This document shows, piece by piece, positions 1 through 7,714 of a stretch of DNA of 64,000 bases; the first letter of the stretch is position 1, and every line of letters starts with the position of its first letter. Position numbers and translations under genes: made by a program. This DNA comes from CSBr16-57R1 sp041163265. GTDB taxonomy: Bacteria; Actinomycetota; Nitriliruptoria; Nitriliruptorales; Nitriliruptoraceae. The stretch covers positions 25,400-89,399 of the forward strand of contig JBEARL010000001.1 in assembly GCA_041163265.1 (NCBI GenBank), given 5' to 3'. The notes under the pieces were generated by a model. The model made no database searches. It saw only the letters and a program-made list of their open reading frames with translations, and had not been told where the DNA came from.

Positions 1-1
1 T

Positions 2-268
2 GCCGTGGTCACGCCCCGAGGTCGGGGCCCGATCGGTCTGGTCGTCCTCGCCGGGGTGCTCGTGGCGTCGGCACTCTGGTGCCAGTGGACGGCGCTGGAT
101 CTGCTCCCCGTCGCCCCGGTCCTGGTCCTCCTCCAGCTGACGCCCGTGCTCGTCCCGCTGCTGGCGCGCCTGTCGCCGACCGGGCCGGCCGGTCCCGCAC
201 TCGCACGACTGCTGCCCGGACTGGTCGCCGTCGTGGGCGGGTCCACGACGGTGATCCTGGCGGGGTGA
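2..268 (+). CDS. C-terminal end of an EamA/DMT-type membrane transporter (partial)
   Basis: The reading frame is open from the left edge, so the true start lies outside the window. The roughly 88 visible residues form about three hydrophobic segments, with a conserved-looking stretch LLPVAPVLVLLQLTPVL followed by a last helix near LVAVVGGSTTVILAG. That pattern, a helix with Pro-X-Pro-like turns and then a Gly-rich final helix, matches the end of the second EamA repeat of drug/metabolite transporters. Substrate and direction cannot be told. It ends 190 bases before the next gene, which has its own promoter, so it is not part of the following operon. The family call rests only on hydrophobic pattern and end-of-domain similarity. 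Confidence 0.5.
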   Translation, partial: AVVTPRGRGPIGLVVLAGVLVASALWCQWTALDLLPVAPVLVLLQLTPVLVPLLARLSPTGPAGPALARLLPGLVAVVGGSTTVILAG

Positions 269-315
269 CCAGCAGGCGCCTGCCCGCCGACCGGCGACCC
301 AGGACCGCGCAGCGT

Positions 316-335
316 CGCCGCAAACCTTTGCGGCG
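316..335. promoter_or_regulatory. Near-perfect 20-bp dyad, probable auxiliary LacI-family operator
   Basis: CGCCGCAAAC and CTTTGCGGCG are inverted repeats broken only at the two central bases. The core GCAAACCTTTGC resembles the GCAAACGTTTGC consensus of LacI-family operators, with CC in place of the central CG. Its centre lies 77 bp upstream of the promoter-proximal operator centre (402/403), almost the same spacing as the pair upstream of the ABC transporter. It could instead be a hairpin terminating the EamA-like gene. Confidence 0.5.
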
Positions 336-390
336 CTGCAGCCGACGGGGGACGCCATCCCGGGCCAGATGAGCGAACTGTGGCCGTGGC

Positions 391-418
391 TTGACTGCAA
401 CCGTTTGTGCCTTAGGAT
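391..418 (+). promoter_or_regulatory. Sigma-70-type promoter with an embedded LacI-type operator
   Basis: TTGACT (391-396) and TAGGAT (413-418) are separated by 16 bases. The spacer contains CAACCGTTTG (398-407), an imperfect dyad centred on CG that recurs at other promoters of the island. A repressor bound here would cover the whole promoter. It should drive the dehydrogenase, creatininase-family and Gfo/Idh/MocA genes that follow. Confidence 0.7.
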
Positions 419-457
419 GCCGGAGTCCGGGACGCCCGGAGTCCGGGGGGAGCGACC

Positions 458-1432
458 ATGACCCGTCACGTCGTCGCGGTCCTCGGCACCCGGTACCCGG
501 ACCTGTCGATCGAGGAGGGCATCCTCGGGCCTCTGGACGTCGAGCTCGTCGCCGGTGACGGCGGTGACCCCGACGCCATCGCGGCCGTCGCGGGCGCGGC
601 GGACGTCCTGCTGCTCGGGTCACGGCCCCGCATCACGGACGAGGTCCTCGGGCGACTGCGGTGCCGTGGGCTCGTGCGGTACGGCATCGGCGTCGACGCC
701 ATCGATCTGTCCGCCGCCCGGCGCCGCGGGGTCTGGGTCGCGAACGTCACGACCTACGGCACCGAGGCGGTCTCGGTCCACGCGCTGGCCCTCGCGATGG
801 CCGGCTTCCGCCGCATCGTTGCCTCGGACCGCTGGGTGAAGGACGGGAACTGGGGCTTCGAGCACCTGCGGCCGCTGCACCTGCCGTCGGCCAGCACCGC
901 CGGGGTCGTCGGGTACGGCCGCATCGGGCGGTACACCGCCGGTCTGCTCGCCGCCGTCGGGTTCCGGGTCCTGGTCCACGACCCCTATGTGACCGCGGCC
1001 GAGCCCGGCCACGAGCTCGTCACCGACCTCGGCGACCTCATCGCGCGCAGCGACGTCGTCAGCCTGCACGTACCGGGCAACCCGGACGGCAGCCCGCTCA
1101 TCGGGGCGGATCTGCTGGCCCGGTCCCGCCCGGGCAGCGTCCTCGTCAACACGGCCCGAGGCTCGCTCATCGACACCGAGGCGCTCGTCGCGGCGCTCGC
1201 GACCGGCGCTCCGGCCGTCGCCGCGCTGGACGTCTTCCCCCGCGAACCGGTCGACCCCGCCCTGTTCGCGGCCGTCGCGGAACGTGTCATCATGACCCCG
1301 CACACGTCGTGGTACTCGGAGGAGTCCGAGCGCGACATGCGCGTCAAGGCCTCGGAGGCCGCTGCGGCGCTGCTGCGCGGCGAGCGTCCCGCCGAGGTCG
1401 TCGTCGACCCGGACGCCCCCGTGGGGGCCTGA
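458..1432 (+). CDS. D-isomer-specific 2-hydroxyacid dehydrogenase (NAD-dependent)
   Basis: A 324-residue member of the D-2-hydroxyacid dehydrogenase family (phosphoglycerate dehydrogenase-like), interconverting a 2-hydroxyacid and a 2-oxoacid. The nucleotide-binding motif GYGRIG is at residues 152-157, with Asp175 in HDPY at the end of the following strand, which suggests NAD preference. The catalytic Arg is R234 (NTARG), the Glu E263 (PREP) and the His H282 (TPHTSW). Length is normal for the family. A GGGGGAG ribosome site precedes the ATG. It is the first gene of an operon under an operator-containing promoter. Sulfolactate dehydrogenase SlcC belongs to this fold family, as do many glyoxylate and hydroxypyruvate reductases, so the substrate is open. 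Confidence 0.88.
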   Translation: MTRHVVAVLGTRYPDLSIEEGILGPLDVELVAGDGGDPDAIAAVAGAADVLLLGSRPRITDEVLGRLRCRGLVRYGIGVDAIDLSAARRRGVWVANVTTYGTEAVSVHALALAMAGFRRIVASDRWVKDGNWGFEHLRPLHLPSASTAGVVGYGRIGRYTAGLLAAVGFRVLVHDPYVTAAEPGHELVTDLGDLIARSDVVSLHVPGNPDGSPLIGADLLARSRPGSVLVNTARGSLIDTEALVAALATGAPAVAALDVFPREPVDPALFAAVAERVIMTPHTSWYSEESERDMRVKASEAAAALLRGERPAEVVVDPDAPVGA

Positions 1433-1467
1433 CCGCGGCCCCGGCCGCCGTGACCGAGGAGCGCACC

Positions 1468-2247
1468 GTGAGCCTCCGCTCGATCGAGGACCTGCCCAGC
1501 CCCGACGTCGGGGCGGCCATCGCCGACAACCCGGTCGCCGTCGTCCCCATCGGCAGCATCGAGCAGCACGGGCCGCACCTGCCGTGCGGGACCGACACGT
1601 TCGCCGCCGAGCTGGTCGCGAAGGCGATCGCCGCCCGCATCGACGGGCTGTACGTGCCCTTCGGCCCGTACGGCGTCACGCCGATCCATGCCGGCCACCC
1701 CGGCACGATCAACCTTCGCCGCAGCACGTTCGAGGCGCTCCTGACCGACATCTGCCTCGAGCTCGAGGCGATGGGTGTGCGCACGGTGCTGCTCGTCAAC
1801 TGGCACGAGGGCAACATCGCGTCGATGAACGCGGTCGCGACCGAGCTGCAGGACTCCCACGACCTCAACTTCGTCGCGGTCCAGTCCTGCTACACGGCGC
1901 AGCGCATCTACGAGCCGCAGGGCGGCGAGCTGACCCACGGTGGTGGCATCGAGACCCTCGCGATGCTCGCCTACGACCCGACGCTGGTCCGCATGGACCG
2001 CGTCACGGAGCCGACCCGACCCGACGACGCCATCGACATGGACCTCATGCGGCGCTCGAGCGAGGTCTACGGCTTCATCACCGACGTCACCCAGCTGGCC
2101 GATGACGGCTGGTTCGGGAACCCGCCCTGGGCGGACGCCGACCGCGCGGCGAGGTTCGCCGACGAGGTCGCCGTCGCCTGCCTCGAGCGGGTCGACTGGA
2201 TCCTCGACCTCCAGGCCCGGCGCCGCCGGTCCACCGGGGGCGAGTGA
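1468..2247 (+). CDS. Creatininase-family metal-dependent amidohydrolase
   Basis: A 259-residue protein of the creatininase / MftE-like superfamily, which hydrolyses cyclic or linear amides using two metals. The diagnostic IGSIEQHGPHLPCGTDT block supplies E32, H34 and D43 as likely ligands. NWHEGN (H113) and THGGGIET (E162) provide the remaining conserved positions. GTG 1468 is chosen because GAGGAG sits six bases upstream; GTG 1450 in the same frame is possible but lacks such a site. It follows the dehydrogenase by 35 bases and is presumably cotranscribed. In a catabolic operon it could open a lactam or imide ring or cleave an amide side chain, but this is inference. Confidence 0.88.
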   Translation: MSLRSIEDLPSPDVGAAIADNPVAVVPIGSIEQHGPHLPCGTDTFAAELVAKAIAARIDGLYVPFGPYGVTPIHAGHPGTINLRRSTFEALLTDICLELEAMGVRTVLLVNWHEGNIASMNAVATELQDSHDLNFVAVQSCYTAQRIYEPQGGELTHGGGIETLAMLAYDPTLVRMDRVTEPTRPDDAIDMDLMRRSSEVYGFITDVTQLADDGWFGNPPWADADRAARFADEVAVACLERVDWILDLQARRRRSTGGE

Positions 2248-2322
2248 CCGCCCGCAGGACCTCCGGCACCATGGACCGCCCGGCGCGCCCCGCCGCCGGG
2301 CCGACAGGAAAGGGAACAGGAC

Positions 2323-3378
2323 ATGTCGGACCCCATCAGGCTGGCCTTCATCGGGCTCGGACGCTGGGCCCACGTGCTCGCGCGTGCGGTCCGCCGCGGT
2401 GACGAGATCGACATCGTCAACTGCTTCAGCCGCTCCGAGGAGAAGCGCAGCGAGTTCCAGTCGACCTTCCGGGTCGGCCGCTCGTCGGCGACGCTCGAGG
2501 AGCTGCTGGCGGACGACCAGGTCGAGGGCGTCATCGTCACGACTCCGAACGACACGCACCGCGACGTCATCACGACCTGCCTGAAGGCCGGAAAGCCGGT
2601 CTACACCGAGAAGCCGATCTCGACGACGCTCGACGACGCCGTCGCGATCCGCGAGGTGGTCCGCGGCACCGGCCTGACCTTCGCCGTCGGCCACAGCGCG
2701 CGGCGCCTCTCGGGTTCGCGCGTAATGAAGCAGTGGATCGAGGACGGCAGCCTCGGCGGCCTCTCGATGGTCGAGACGAACTTCTCGAACGAGCGTGGCC
2801 TCGAGCTGACCCCGGACACCTGGCGCTGGTACAACGACAAGGCGCCGGGTGGTCCGTTCACGCAGCTCGGCGTCCACCACACCGACAACATGCAGTACCT
2901 GGCCGGTCCGATCCGAGCCGTCACCGCGCACACCCGGAAGGTCTTCACGAAGGCCGAGGTCCCGGACACGGTGATGGCCATCATGGACTTCGAGTCTGGC
3001 GCCCTCGGCTACATGGGGACGGGCTGGGCATCTCCGGGCGTCTACACCATCAACCTGCAGGGCACGAAGGCGAACCTGCGGTACGACCTCGACTTCACCC
3101 ACTGGGACGAGTCGCACGAGGCCGACGACTACAGCTCGCTCGTGTCCCAGGAGATGGGGCAGGTCTCGCGCAGCCCCGTCGACCTGCCCCGGACCGACAT
3201 GTTCCTCGAGCAGCTGGTCGAGTTCGGACAGGCCGCCCGCGGTCAGGCGCAGGTCGAGGTCGGCGTCGACGAGGCGGTCAGCGCGCTGGCGGCGGTCCAC
3301 GCCGGCATCCTCTCGGCCCAGCGCGGTGGCGCGATGGTCGAGGTGGCCGAGGTCATCGACGCGGCCGCCAAGGGCTGA
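2323..3378 (+). CDS. Gfo/Idh/MocA-family NAD(P)-dependent oxidoreductase
   Basis: A 351-residue protein with an N-terminal Rossmann fold (FIGLGRWA at residues 9-16) and the family-defining EKP motif at 96-98, whose Lys is normally catalytic. The C-terminal beta-sheet domain carries GVHHTDNM near residues 183-190, corresponding to the conserved GxHxxD active-site block. Members act on inositols, sugars, sugar acids and other cyclic polyols, or on haem-type substrates. An AGGAAAGGGAACAGG stretch gives the ribosome site. It is the third gene of the first operon and is followed by a strong hairpin. With an adjacent hydroxyacid dehydrogenase, it suggests oxidation of hydroxyl groups on the substrate. 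Confidence 0.88.
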   Translation: MSDPIRLAFIGLGRWAHVLARAVRRGDEIDIVNCFSRSEEKRSEFQSTFRVGRSSATLEELLADDQVEGVIVTTPNDTHRDVITTCLKAGKPVYTEKPISTTLDDAVAIREVVRGTGLTFAVGHSARRLSGSRVMKQWIEDGSLGGLSMVETNFSNERGLELTPDTWRWYNDKAPGGPFTQLGVHHTDNMQYLAGPIRAVTAHTRKVFTKAEVPDTVMAIMDFESGALGYMGTGWASPGVYTINLQGTKANLRYDLDFTHWDESHEADDYSSLVSQEMGQVSRSPVDLPRTDMFLEQLVEFGQAARGQAQVEVGVDEAVSALAAVHAGILSAQRGGAMVEVAEVIDAAAKG

Positions 3379-3395
3379 CACGCTCGCATCCGACC

Positions 3396-3431
3396 GAGGG
3401 GCCGGCGCCGGGGGACCGGTGCCGGCCCCTC
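3396..3431 (+). terminator. Hairpin terminator after the first operon
   Basis: GAGGGGCCGGC (3396-3406) pairs perfectly with GCCGGCCCCTC (3421-3431), and a few more pairs can form across one mismatch. It lies 18 bases after the stop of the Gfo/Idh/MocA gene. There is no clear T-tract, which is common in high-GC actinobacteria. Confidence 0.65.
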
Positions 3432-3536
3432 GCCGTCCCGGTCGACGACCGCCGTGGCCGCCCCGACCCGGACCTCGAGCCGCCGGCCGCGGACCCGTTC
3501 CACCACCACCCGACGCATGCGCACCCCCCTCGGCAC

Positions 3537-3546
3537 CAAGCGTTTG
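3537..3546. promoter_or_regulatory. Upstream LacI-type operator for the ABC transporter
   Basis: CAAGCGTTTG is a CG-centred imperfect dyad (4 of 5 pairs). Its centre (3541/3542) lies 78 bp upstream of the second site at 3615-3624. The spacing repeats that of the pair at 325/402, which suggests cooperative binding with a DNA loop. Confidence 0.55.
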
Positions 3547-3614
3547 CACCGCAGCACCCGACCCCGCCCGGGCCCGGGGCCGTCATCCCCCCGCGGGGTG
3601 GATTCCTCTCGCCC

Positions 3615-3650
3615 CAATCGTTTGCACGCACGCCTCCGGTGCGCTAGCGT
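3615..3650 (+). promoter_or_regulatory. ABC-transporter promoter overlapping a LacI-type operator
   Basis: CAATCGTTTG (3615-3624) overlaps a -35 element TTGCAC (3622-3627). The -10 TAGCGT (3645-3650) follows after 17 bases. The start codon at 3758 is about 100 bases further on. The overlap of operator and -35 predicts repression by steric exclusion. Confidence 0.68.
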
Positions 3651-3757
3651 CCCACTACCTCGCTGGGAGGCGGGTCGGGGCCGGGGGCTGTCCCGAACCA
3701 CCCCGAGCGCTTCGGAAGGACCGGGGTCGGACGATCCCGGGGGAGACGGGAGCTGAC

Positions 3758-4570
3758 ATGGCAGAGGTTGGTCCGGGCACCATCGAGGCGCGCGACGTCG
3801 CGATCGCCTACCAGATGGCACGCGGCCAGAAGCCGCTCGTCGCGCTCCGAGGCATGGACGTCACCGTCCGCGACGGGGAGTTCCTCGTCGTCGTCGGCCC
3901 GAGCGGCTGCGGCAAGAGCACCTTCCTGAACGTCGTCGGCGGCCTCTTCCAGCCGAGCGCCGGCGAACTGCTCGTCGGTGGGAAGCCAGTGACCGGCCCC
4001 GGCCCCGACCGTGCCATGGTCTTCCAGGACTATGCGCTCCTGCCGTGGCGCTCGGTCTACAACAACGTGAAGTTCGGGCTCGAGGTCCAGGGGCGACTCG
4101 ACAAGGACAGCGACCAGCGCATCCGCCACTTCATCGAGCTGGTCGGGCTGAAGGGCTTCGAGGAGTCCTACCCGCGCGAGCTCTCGGGCGGCATGCGTCA
4201 GCGCGTCGGCCTGGCCCGGGCGCTGGTCACCGAGCCCCGAATCCTCCTGATGGACGAGCCGTTCGCCGCCATCGACGCGATCACGCGCGAGACCATGCAG
4301 GACGAGCTGCTCCGCATCGTCGCCGAGACCAAGCAGACCTGCGTCTTCATCACCCACAGCGTCGACGAGGCCATCGTCCTCGGGGACCGCATCGTCGTGC
4401 TGACCGACCGCCCGGGCAAGGTCCGTGGTGTGATCGAGGTCGACATCGAGCGGCCCCGGACGGTCAACACCCTGCGTCACCACCCACGCTACGCGGACAT
4501 CCGCGACGAGCTGTGGCGGCTGCTCCGCAAGGGCGACGTGGGCGCCGCCCCGCAGGGGATCGGCGCATGA
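3758..4570 (+). CDS. ABC transporter ATP-binding protein, NitT/TauT (SsuB/TauB) type
   Basis: A 270-residue cytoplasmic ATPase that powers uptake through the two permeases encoded next to it. Walker A GPSGCGKST is at 47-55, the Q-loop at Q90, the signature LSGGM at 142-146, Walker B LLMDEP at 163-168 and the switch His at H200 (FITHSVDEA). The DYALLPWRSVYNNV stretch after the Q-loop is typical of nitrate/sulfonate/bicarbonate and taurine importers. The ATG at 3758 is preceded by GGGAG. The frame extends further upstream, but that part overlaps the operators and promoter. The gene overlaps the first permease gene by four bases (ATGA). Confidence 0.93.
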   Translation: MAEVGPGTIEARDVAIAYQMARGQKPLVALRGMDVTVRDGEFLVVVGPSGCGKSTFLNVVGGLFQPSAGELLVGGKPVTGPGPDRAMVFQDYALLPWRSVYNNVKFGLEVQGRLDKDSDQRIRHFIELVGLKGFEESYPRELSGGMRQRVGLARALVTEPRILLMDEPFAAIDAITRETMQDELLRIVAETKQTCVFITHSVDEAIVLGDRIVVLTDRPGKVRGVIEVDIERPRTVNTLRHHPRYADIRDELWRLLRKGDVGAAPQGIGA

Positions 4571-5415
4571 GCGCGGACACCGACACCACTCAGATCAGGC
4601 CGACCGACACCAGCGGGCGGCGGAAGCACGCCGCGTCGCAGTCGCGGTGGGCGGAGTTCCGGCGCAACAAGCTCGGTTCCTACGCGGCCCTCGTCGCTCT
4701 GCTGGTCACCTGGCAGACCTGGGTCACGGTCGGCGAGGTGAATCCGATCGTCATGCCGTCGCCGGTCGCAGTCGCCGGCGAGATGGTCCGCATGTACGAG
4801 CTCGGATTCCTGGTCCCGGCGTTCATCCAGAGCTTCAGCGCCTACTTCGCAGGGATCGCGCTCGCCATCTCCGTGGGCATGGCGATCAGCATCGGGATCG
4901 GGCTGTCGAAGCTCGCCCAGGTGATCACCCAGCCGTACCTGTGGGCCCTCTTCGCGATGCCCCGGGTCGCGCTCATCCCGCTGCTGATGCTCTGGTTCGG
5001 CCTGAACCGGCAGATGGTGGTGATGACCGTGTTCCTCTCGGCGGTCGTGCCGCTCGTCCTCCAGGTCATCGAGGGCATGAGGACAGCCGACGGAACGCTC
5101 GTCCGGATGTCGCAGGTCTTCTGCGCCGGGCGGATCGCGACCCTCTGGAAGGTCGTCCTGCCGGGGATCGTCCCCTTCGTCGCGAACGGGATGCGTCAGT
5201 CGCTCTCCCGCGGGTTCATCGGGCTCATCGTCGTCGAGCTCCTGACCGGAACCGGAGGTCTCGGGACCGAGGCGACGCGTGCCGCGACCAACTTCAACAC
5301 CGCTCGCACCATGGCGATGATCTTCATCATGCTGATCGTGGCGGTCCTGCTCGTCATCCTCTCGAAGGCGCTCGAGCGATCAGCATCTCGGTGGCGCGAG
5401 ACCGTCGCCGTCTGA
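4567..5415 (+). CDS. ABC transporter permease 1, NitT/TauT type
   Basis: A 282-residue integral membrane protein of the binding-protein-dependent transport family. A charged N-terminus of about 30 residues precedes a first helix near LGSYAALVALLVTWQTW. About six helices follow, and the cytoplasmic coupling (EAA-like) loop lies around the FCAGRIATLWKVVLPGIVPF stretch. The start overlaps the stop of the ATPase gene, indicating translational coupling. The gene is followed after 31 bases by a second, distinct permease gene, so the channel is probably a heterodimer rather than the homodimer usual for SsuC or TauC. Confidence 0.92.
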   Translation: MSADTDTTQIRPTDTSGRRKHAASQSRWAEFRRNKLGSYAALVALLVTWQTWVTVGEVNPIVMPSPVAVAGEMVRMYELGFLVPAFIQSFSAYFAGIALAISVGMAISIGIGLSKLAQVITQPYLWALFAMPRVALIPLLMLWFGLNRQMVVMTVFLSAVVPLVLQVIEGMRTADGTLVRMSQVFCAGRIATLWKVVLPGIVPFVANGMRQSLSRGFIGLIVVELLTGTGGLGTEATRAATNFNTARTMAMIFIMLIVAVLLVILSKALERSASRWRETVAV

Positions 5416-5446
5416 TGCCCGCACATCCGACACGGGAGCCATCGGA

Positions 5447-6301
5447 ATGACACAACTGGACAGCACCAGCGCAGCGCTCGAGTCGGGCGAAGCCGATGAG
5501 CGTTCGGCGCCCGCCATCCGGCGTGTCGTGTCGACAGGTCGCCTCGAATATCCCCGGGCGCAGCGGATCGCGATCGGAACGCTCAGCGTCCTCGGGTTCT
5601 TCACGGTCTGGTGGGCAGCGACGACGTTCACGGACGTCAACCCGATCTTCCTCCCGGAGCTCGGTTCCATCCGTGACGCCGTCGCGCTGAGCTACACCTC
5701 TGGCGAGCTCATTCCCAATCTCCAGTCCTCGGTGACGCTCTTCGTCGCCTGCATGGCAGGGTCGCTGGCCATCGCGGTCCCTCTCGGCATCCTCGTCGGC
5801 GCGATCGAGCCCATCAACCGGACCTTCGGCACCTGGTTCTGGACGATCTACACCTCGCCGCGCATCGTCTTCATCCCGCTGATCCTCATCTGGTTCGGGT
5901 ACACGACGACCGCCAAGGTCGCGATCATCGTGCTCAGCGCCGTCCCGCCGGCGACGGTCATGATCATGGAGGGGGTGAAGACGGTCGAGGGCTCGATGCT
6001 CCGTGCCGCCCGCTCCTTCGGCGCCAGCCGGTTCGACCAGCTGCGCAAGATCATCCTGCCCGGGACACTGCCGTACGTCGGGACCGGTATCCGTATGGGC
6101 GTCGCCCGAGGCCTCGTCGGCCTGTTCGGCGCCGAACTCTTCACGAGTCGGGACGGCCTCGGTTTCCTCCTCGTCGATGCGCAGACCAGGTACAACGTCC
6201 CCATGGTCTTCGGCGTCCTGACGATGTACCTCATCATGTGCATGGTCATGGTCTCCGCGAGCGCTGCGGCCGAGAAGCGCCTGAGCCGGTGGAGGGATTG
6301 A
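5447..6301 (+). CDS. ABC transporter permease 2, NitT/TauT type
   Basis: A 284-residue membrane permease that parallels its upstream neighbour. It has a charged N-terminal tail, a first helix near TLSVLGFFTVWWA and a periplasmic segment with NPIFLPELGSI. The EAA-like loop lies near RSFGASRFDQLRKIILPGTLP, preserving the Gly that contacts the ATPase. Sequence drift from permease 1 is large, so the two look like old paralogues forming a heterodimer. The gene ends 127 bases before the binding-protein gene, and that gap holds a stable hairpin. Confidence 0.92.
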   Translation: MTQLDSTSAALESGEADERSAPAIRRVVSTGRLEYPRAQRIAIGTLSVLGFFTVWWAATTFTDVNPIFLPELGSIRDAVALSYTSGELIPNLQSSVTLFVACMAGSLAIAVPLGILVGAIEPINRTFGTWFWTIYTSPRIVFIPLILIWFGYTTTAKVAIIVLSAVPPATVMIMEGVKTVEGSMLRAARSFGASRFDQLRKIILPGTLPYVGTGIRMGVARGLVGLFGAELFTSRDGLGFLLVDAQTRYNVPMVFGVLTMYLIMCMVMVSASAAAEKRLSRWRD

Positions 6302-6354
6302 GTTCGACTTCCTGGGGGAGTTCGCTCGTCCAGGGTGGGTGGAAGGACAGTCGT

Positions 6355-6376
6355 CCGCGGCGGATCACCGCCGCGG
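6355..6376 (+). promoter_or_regulatory. Intercistronic hairpin before the binding-protein gene
   Basis: CCGCGGCGG (6355-6363) pairs with CCGCCGCGG (6368-6376) around an ATCA loop, 52 bases before the start of the binding-protein gene. Hairpins in this position in ABC operons often tune the ratio of binding protein to permease by mRNA processing or partial termination. That role here is inference. Confidence 0.5.
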
Positions 6377-6428
6377 CGCTAGGAGAACCGAGACCGTGCC
6401 GGTGACGGCACGGGAAAGGGAGAGCAAT

Positions 6429-7565
6429 ATGAAGAGGAAGATGCGGTTCGCGGCCGTCGGCCTCGCCACCGCTCTGCTCCTCGCCGCCTGTGGCGGTGCG
6501 GAGGAGGCGGCGGACGAGCCGGCGCCGGCACCTGCACCCGCGGAATCGGGGGACTCCGGCGCCGCGGAGGAGCCGGTCGAGCTCAGCCTCGACACCCTGG
6601 CCTTCACGTTCGAGGCCGAGCGGACGACCCAGCTGATGAACCTCATGGCCGCGAAGGAGCGGACCTGGGACAACATCTTCGACGAGGTCGTCTGGTCCGT
6701 GACGGAGGACCCGATCCCGCTGCTCGTCAGCGACGAGCGGTGGCTCGTCAACGGTGAGGCGCTCGCCCTCTGGCCGGCGATGGAACAGGGCATCGTCGAC
6801 GCTGTCATCGTCGGCGTGTTCAACGACGTCGACTCGTGGTTCATGCTCACAGCCCCTGGGATCGAGAAGCCCGAGGACCTGATCGGGAAGACGATCAGTG
6901 GCGGGAAGGTCGGGGACTCGTGGTGGGCGGTCGCTGAGATCATCTTCAACGAGGAGTTCGGGATCCCGTTCTCCGACGTCGAGCAGATCACCATGGGTGG
7001 GGGTTCGGACGCCCGCATGGAGGCCCTGCTCGCTGGGCAGCTCGACGCGTTCATGGGTCAGCCCAGGCACGTGCCGCCGGTCCTCGAGGCTGGAGGCTCC
7101 TGCCTCTGGTGCGAGTACAAGAACCTCGCCCAGGGTCTCTTCATCGTGAAGCGTGAGACCATGGAGAACCACCGTGACGCCGTCTGCGCGGCGCTCGGCG
7201 GGCTCTTCGAGGCGAACCAGTGGTTCCAGTCGGACGGTCCGGTCGGTCAGAGCGACTGGCGCAACGTCCAGCCGGAGGTCGAGGAGTACCTCGTCGCGAA
7301 CGGCTACGACCCGTCCGAGGGTGGCCTTGACGTCAACCGCACCTGGGAGACGTCGCAGGGCACCGAGTTCAACTGGGCGATGGATCTCGGCGCGAGCGTC
7401 GAGGCCTTCGACGACGTCCAGCGCATCGCCCAGCGTGAGGGCGGTGAGGTCTCCAGCGACTTCGACTGGAGGGACTACACCGACATGAGCTGCGTCTGGG
7501 ACCTGCAGGAGGCCGCTGGTCTCCCGCTGAACCCGGACCCGGCGGAGATGGGCGTCACCCGCTGA
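6429..7565 (+). CDS. Substrate-binding lipoprotein of the ABC importer (SsuA/THI5/NMT1-like)
   Basis: A 378-residue exported protein. It has a lipoprotein signal with positive residues KRK, a hydrophobic stretch and lipobox LAAC with Cys21. A low-complexity acidic, Ala/Pro/Glu-rich linker follows to about residue 50. The mature part has a periplasmic-binding fold of the NMT1/SsuA kind, with motifs such as GKTISGGKVGDSWW and a proposed ligand region around LAGQLDAFMGQPRH. The ATG at 6429 is preceded by AAAGGGAG and gives a complete signal sequence; longer starts do not. The ligand is unknown. Being the last gene of the import operon, before a strong hairpin, it completes one high-affinity uptake system. 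Confidence 0.87.
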   Translation: MKRKMRFAAVGLATALLLAACGGAEEAADEPAPAPAPAESGDSGAAEEPVELSLDTLAFTFEAERTTQLMNLMAAKERTWDNIFDEVVWSVTEDPIPLLVSDERWLVNGEALALWPAMEQGIVDAVIVGVFNDVDSWFMLTAPGIEKPEDLIGKTISGGKVGDSWWAVAEIIFNEEFGIPFSDVEQITMGGGSDARMEALLAGQLDAFMGQPRHVPPVLEAGGSCLWCEYKNLAQGLFIVKRETMENHRDAVCAALGGLFEANQWFQSDGPVGQSDWRNVQPEVEEYLVANGYDPSEGGLDVNRTWETSQGTEFNWAMDLGASVEAFDDVQRIAQREGGEVSSDFDWRDYTDMSCVWDLQEAAGLPLNPDPAEMGVTR

Positions 7566-7574
7566 CCGACGGGT

Positions 7575-7606
7575 GGGGTCGGTGGTCCTGACGGGCCACC
7601 GACCCC
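7575..7606 (+). terminator. Terminator of the ABC importer operon
   Basis: GGGGTCGGTGG (7575-7585) pairs perfectly with CCACCGACCCC (7596-7606) around a ten-base loop, ten bases after the stop codon. The next gene is convergent and ends at 7715. The remaining bases to 7714 show no gene. Confidence 0.75.
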
Positions 7607-7714
7607 CTCGGTCCCGGGGGCCGGGGGAGCGCAGCCGGAGACGGCGGCGCATCCCCGGCCCCTCGGCATGTCCGGGGCGGGACGCTCGCCAGCGGACCGT
7701 CACCGCGGGCCCTG

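Noticed and set aside
985..3549. Long open frame of 854 codons on the minus strand
   Set aside because: It is antisense to three well-supported genes and has the Arg/Asp/Val-rich composition typical of shadow frames in high-GC DNA.
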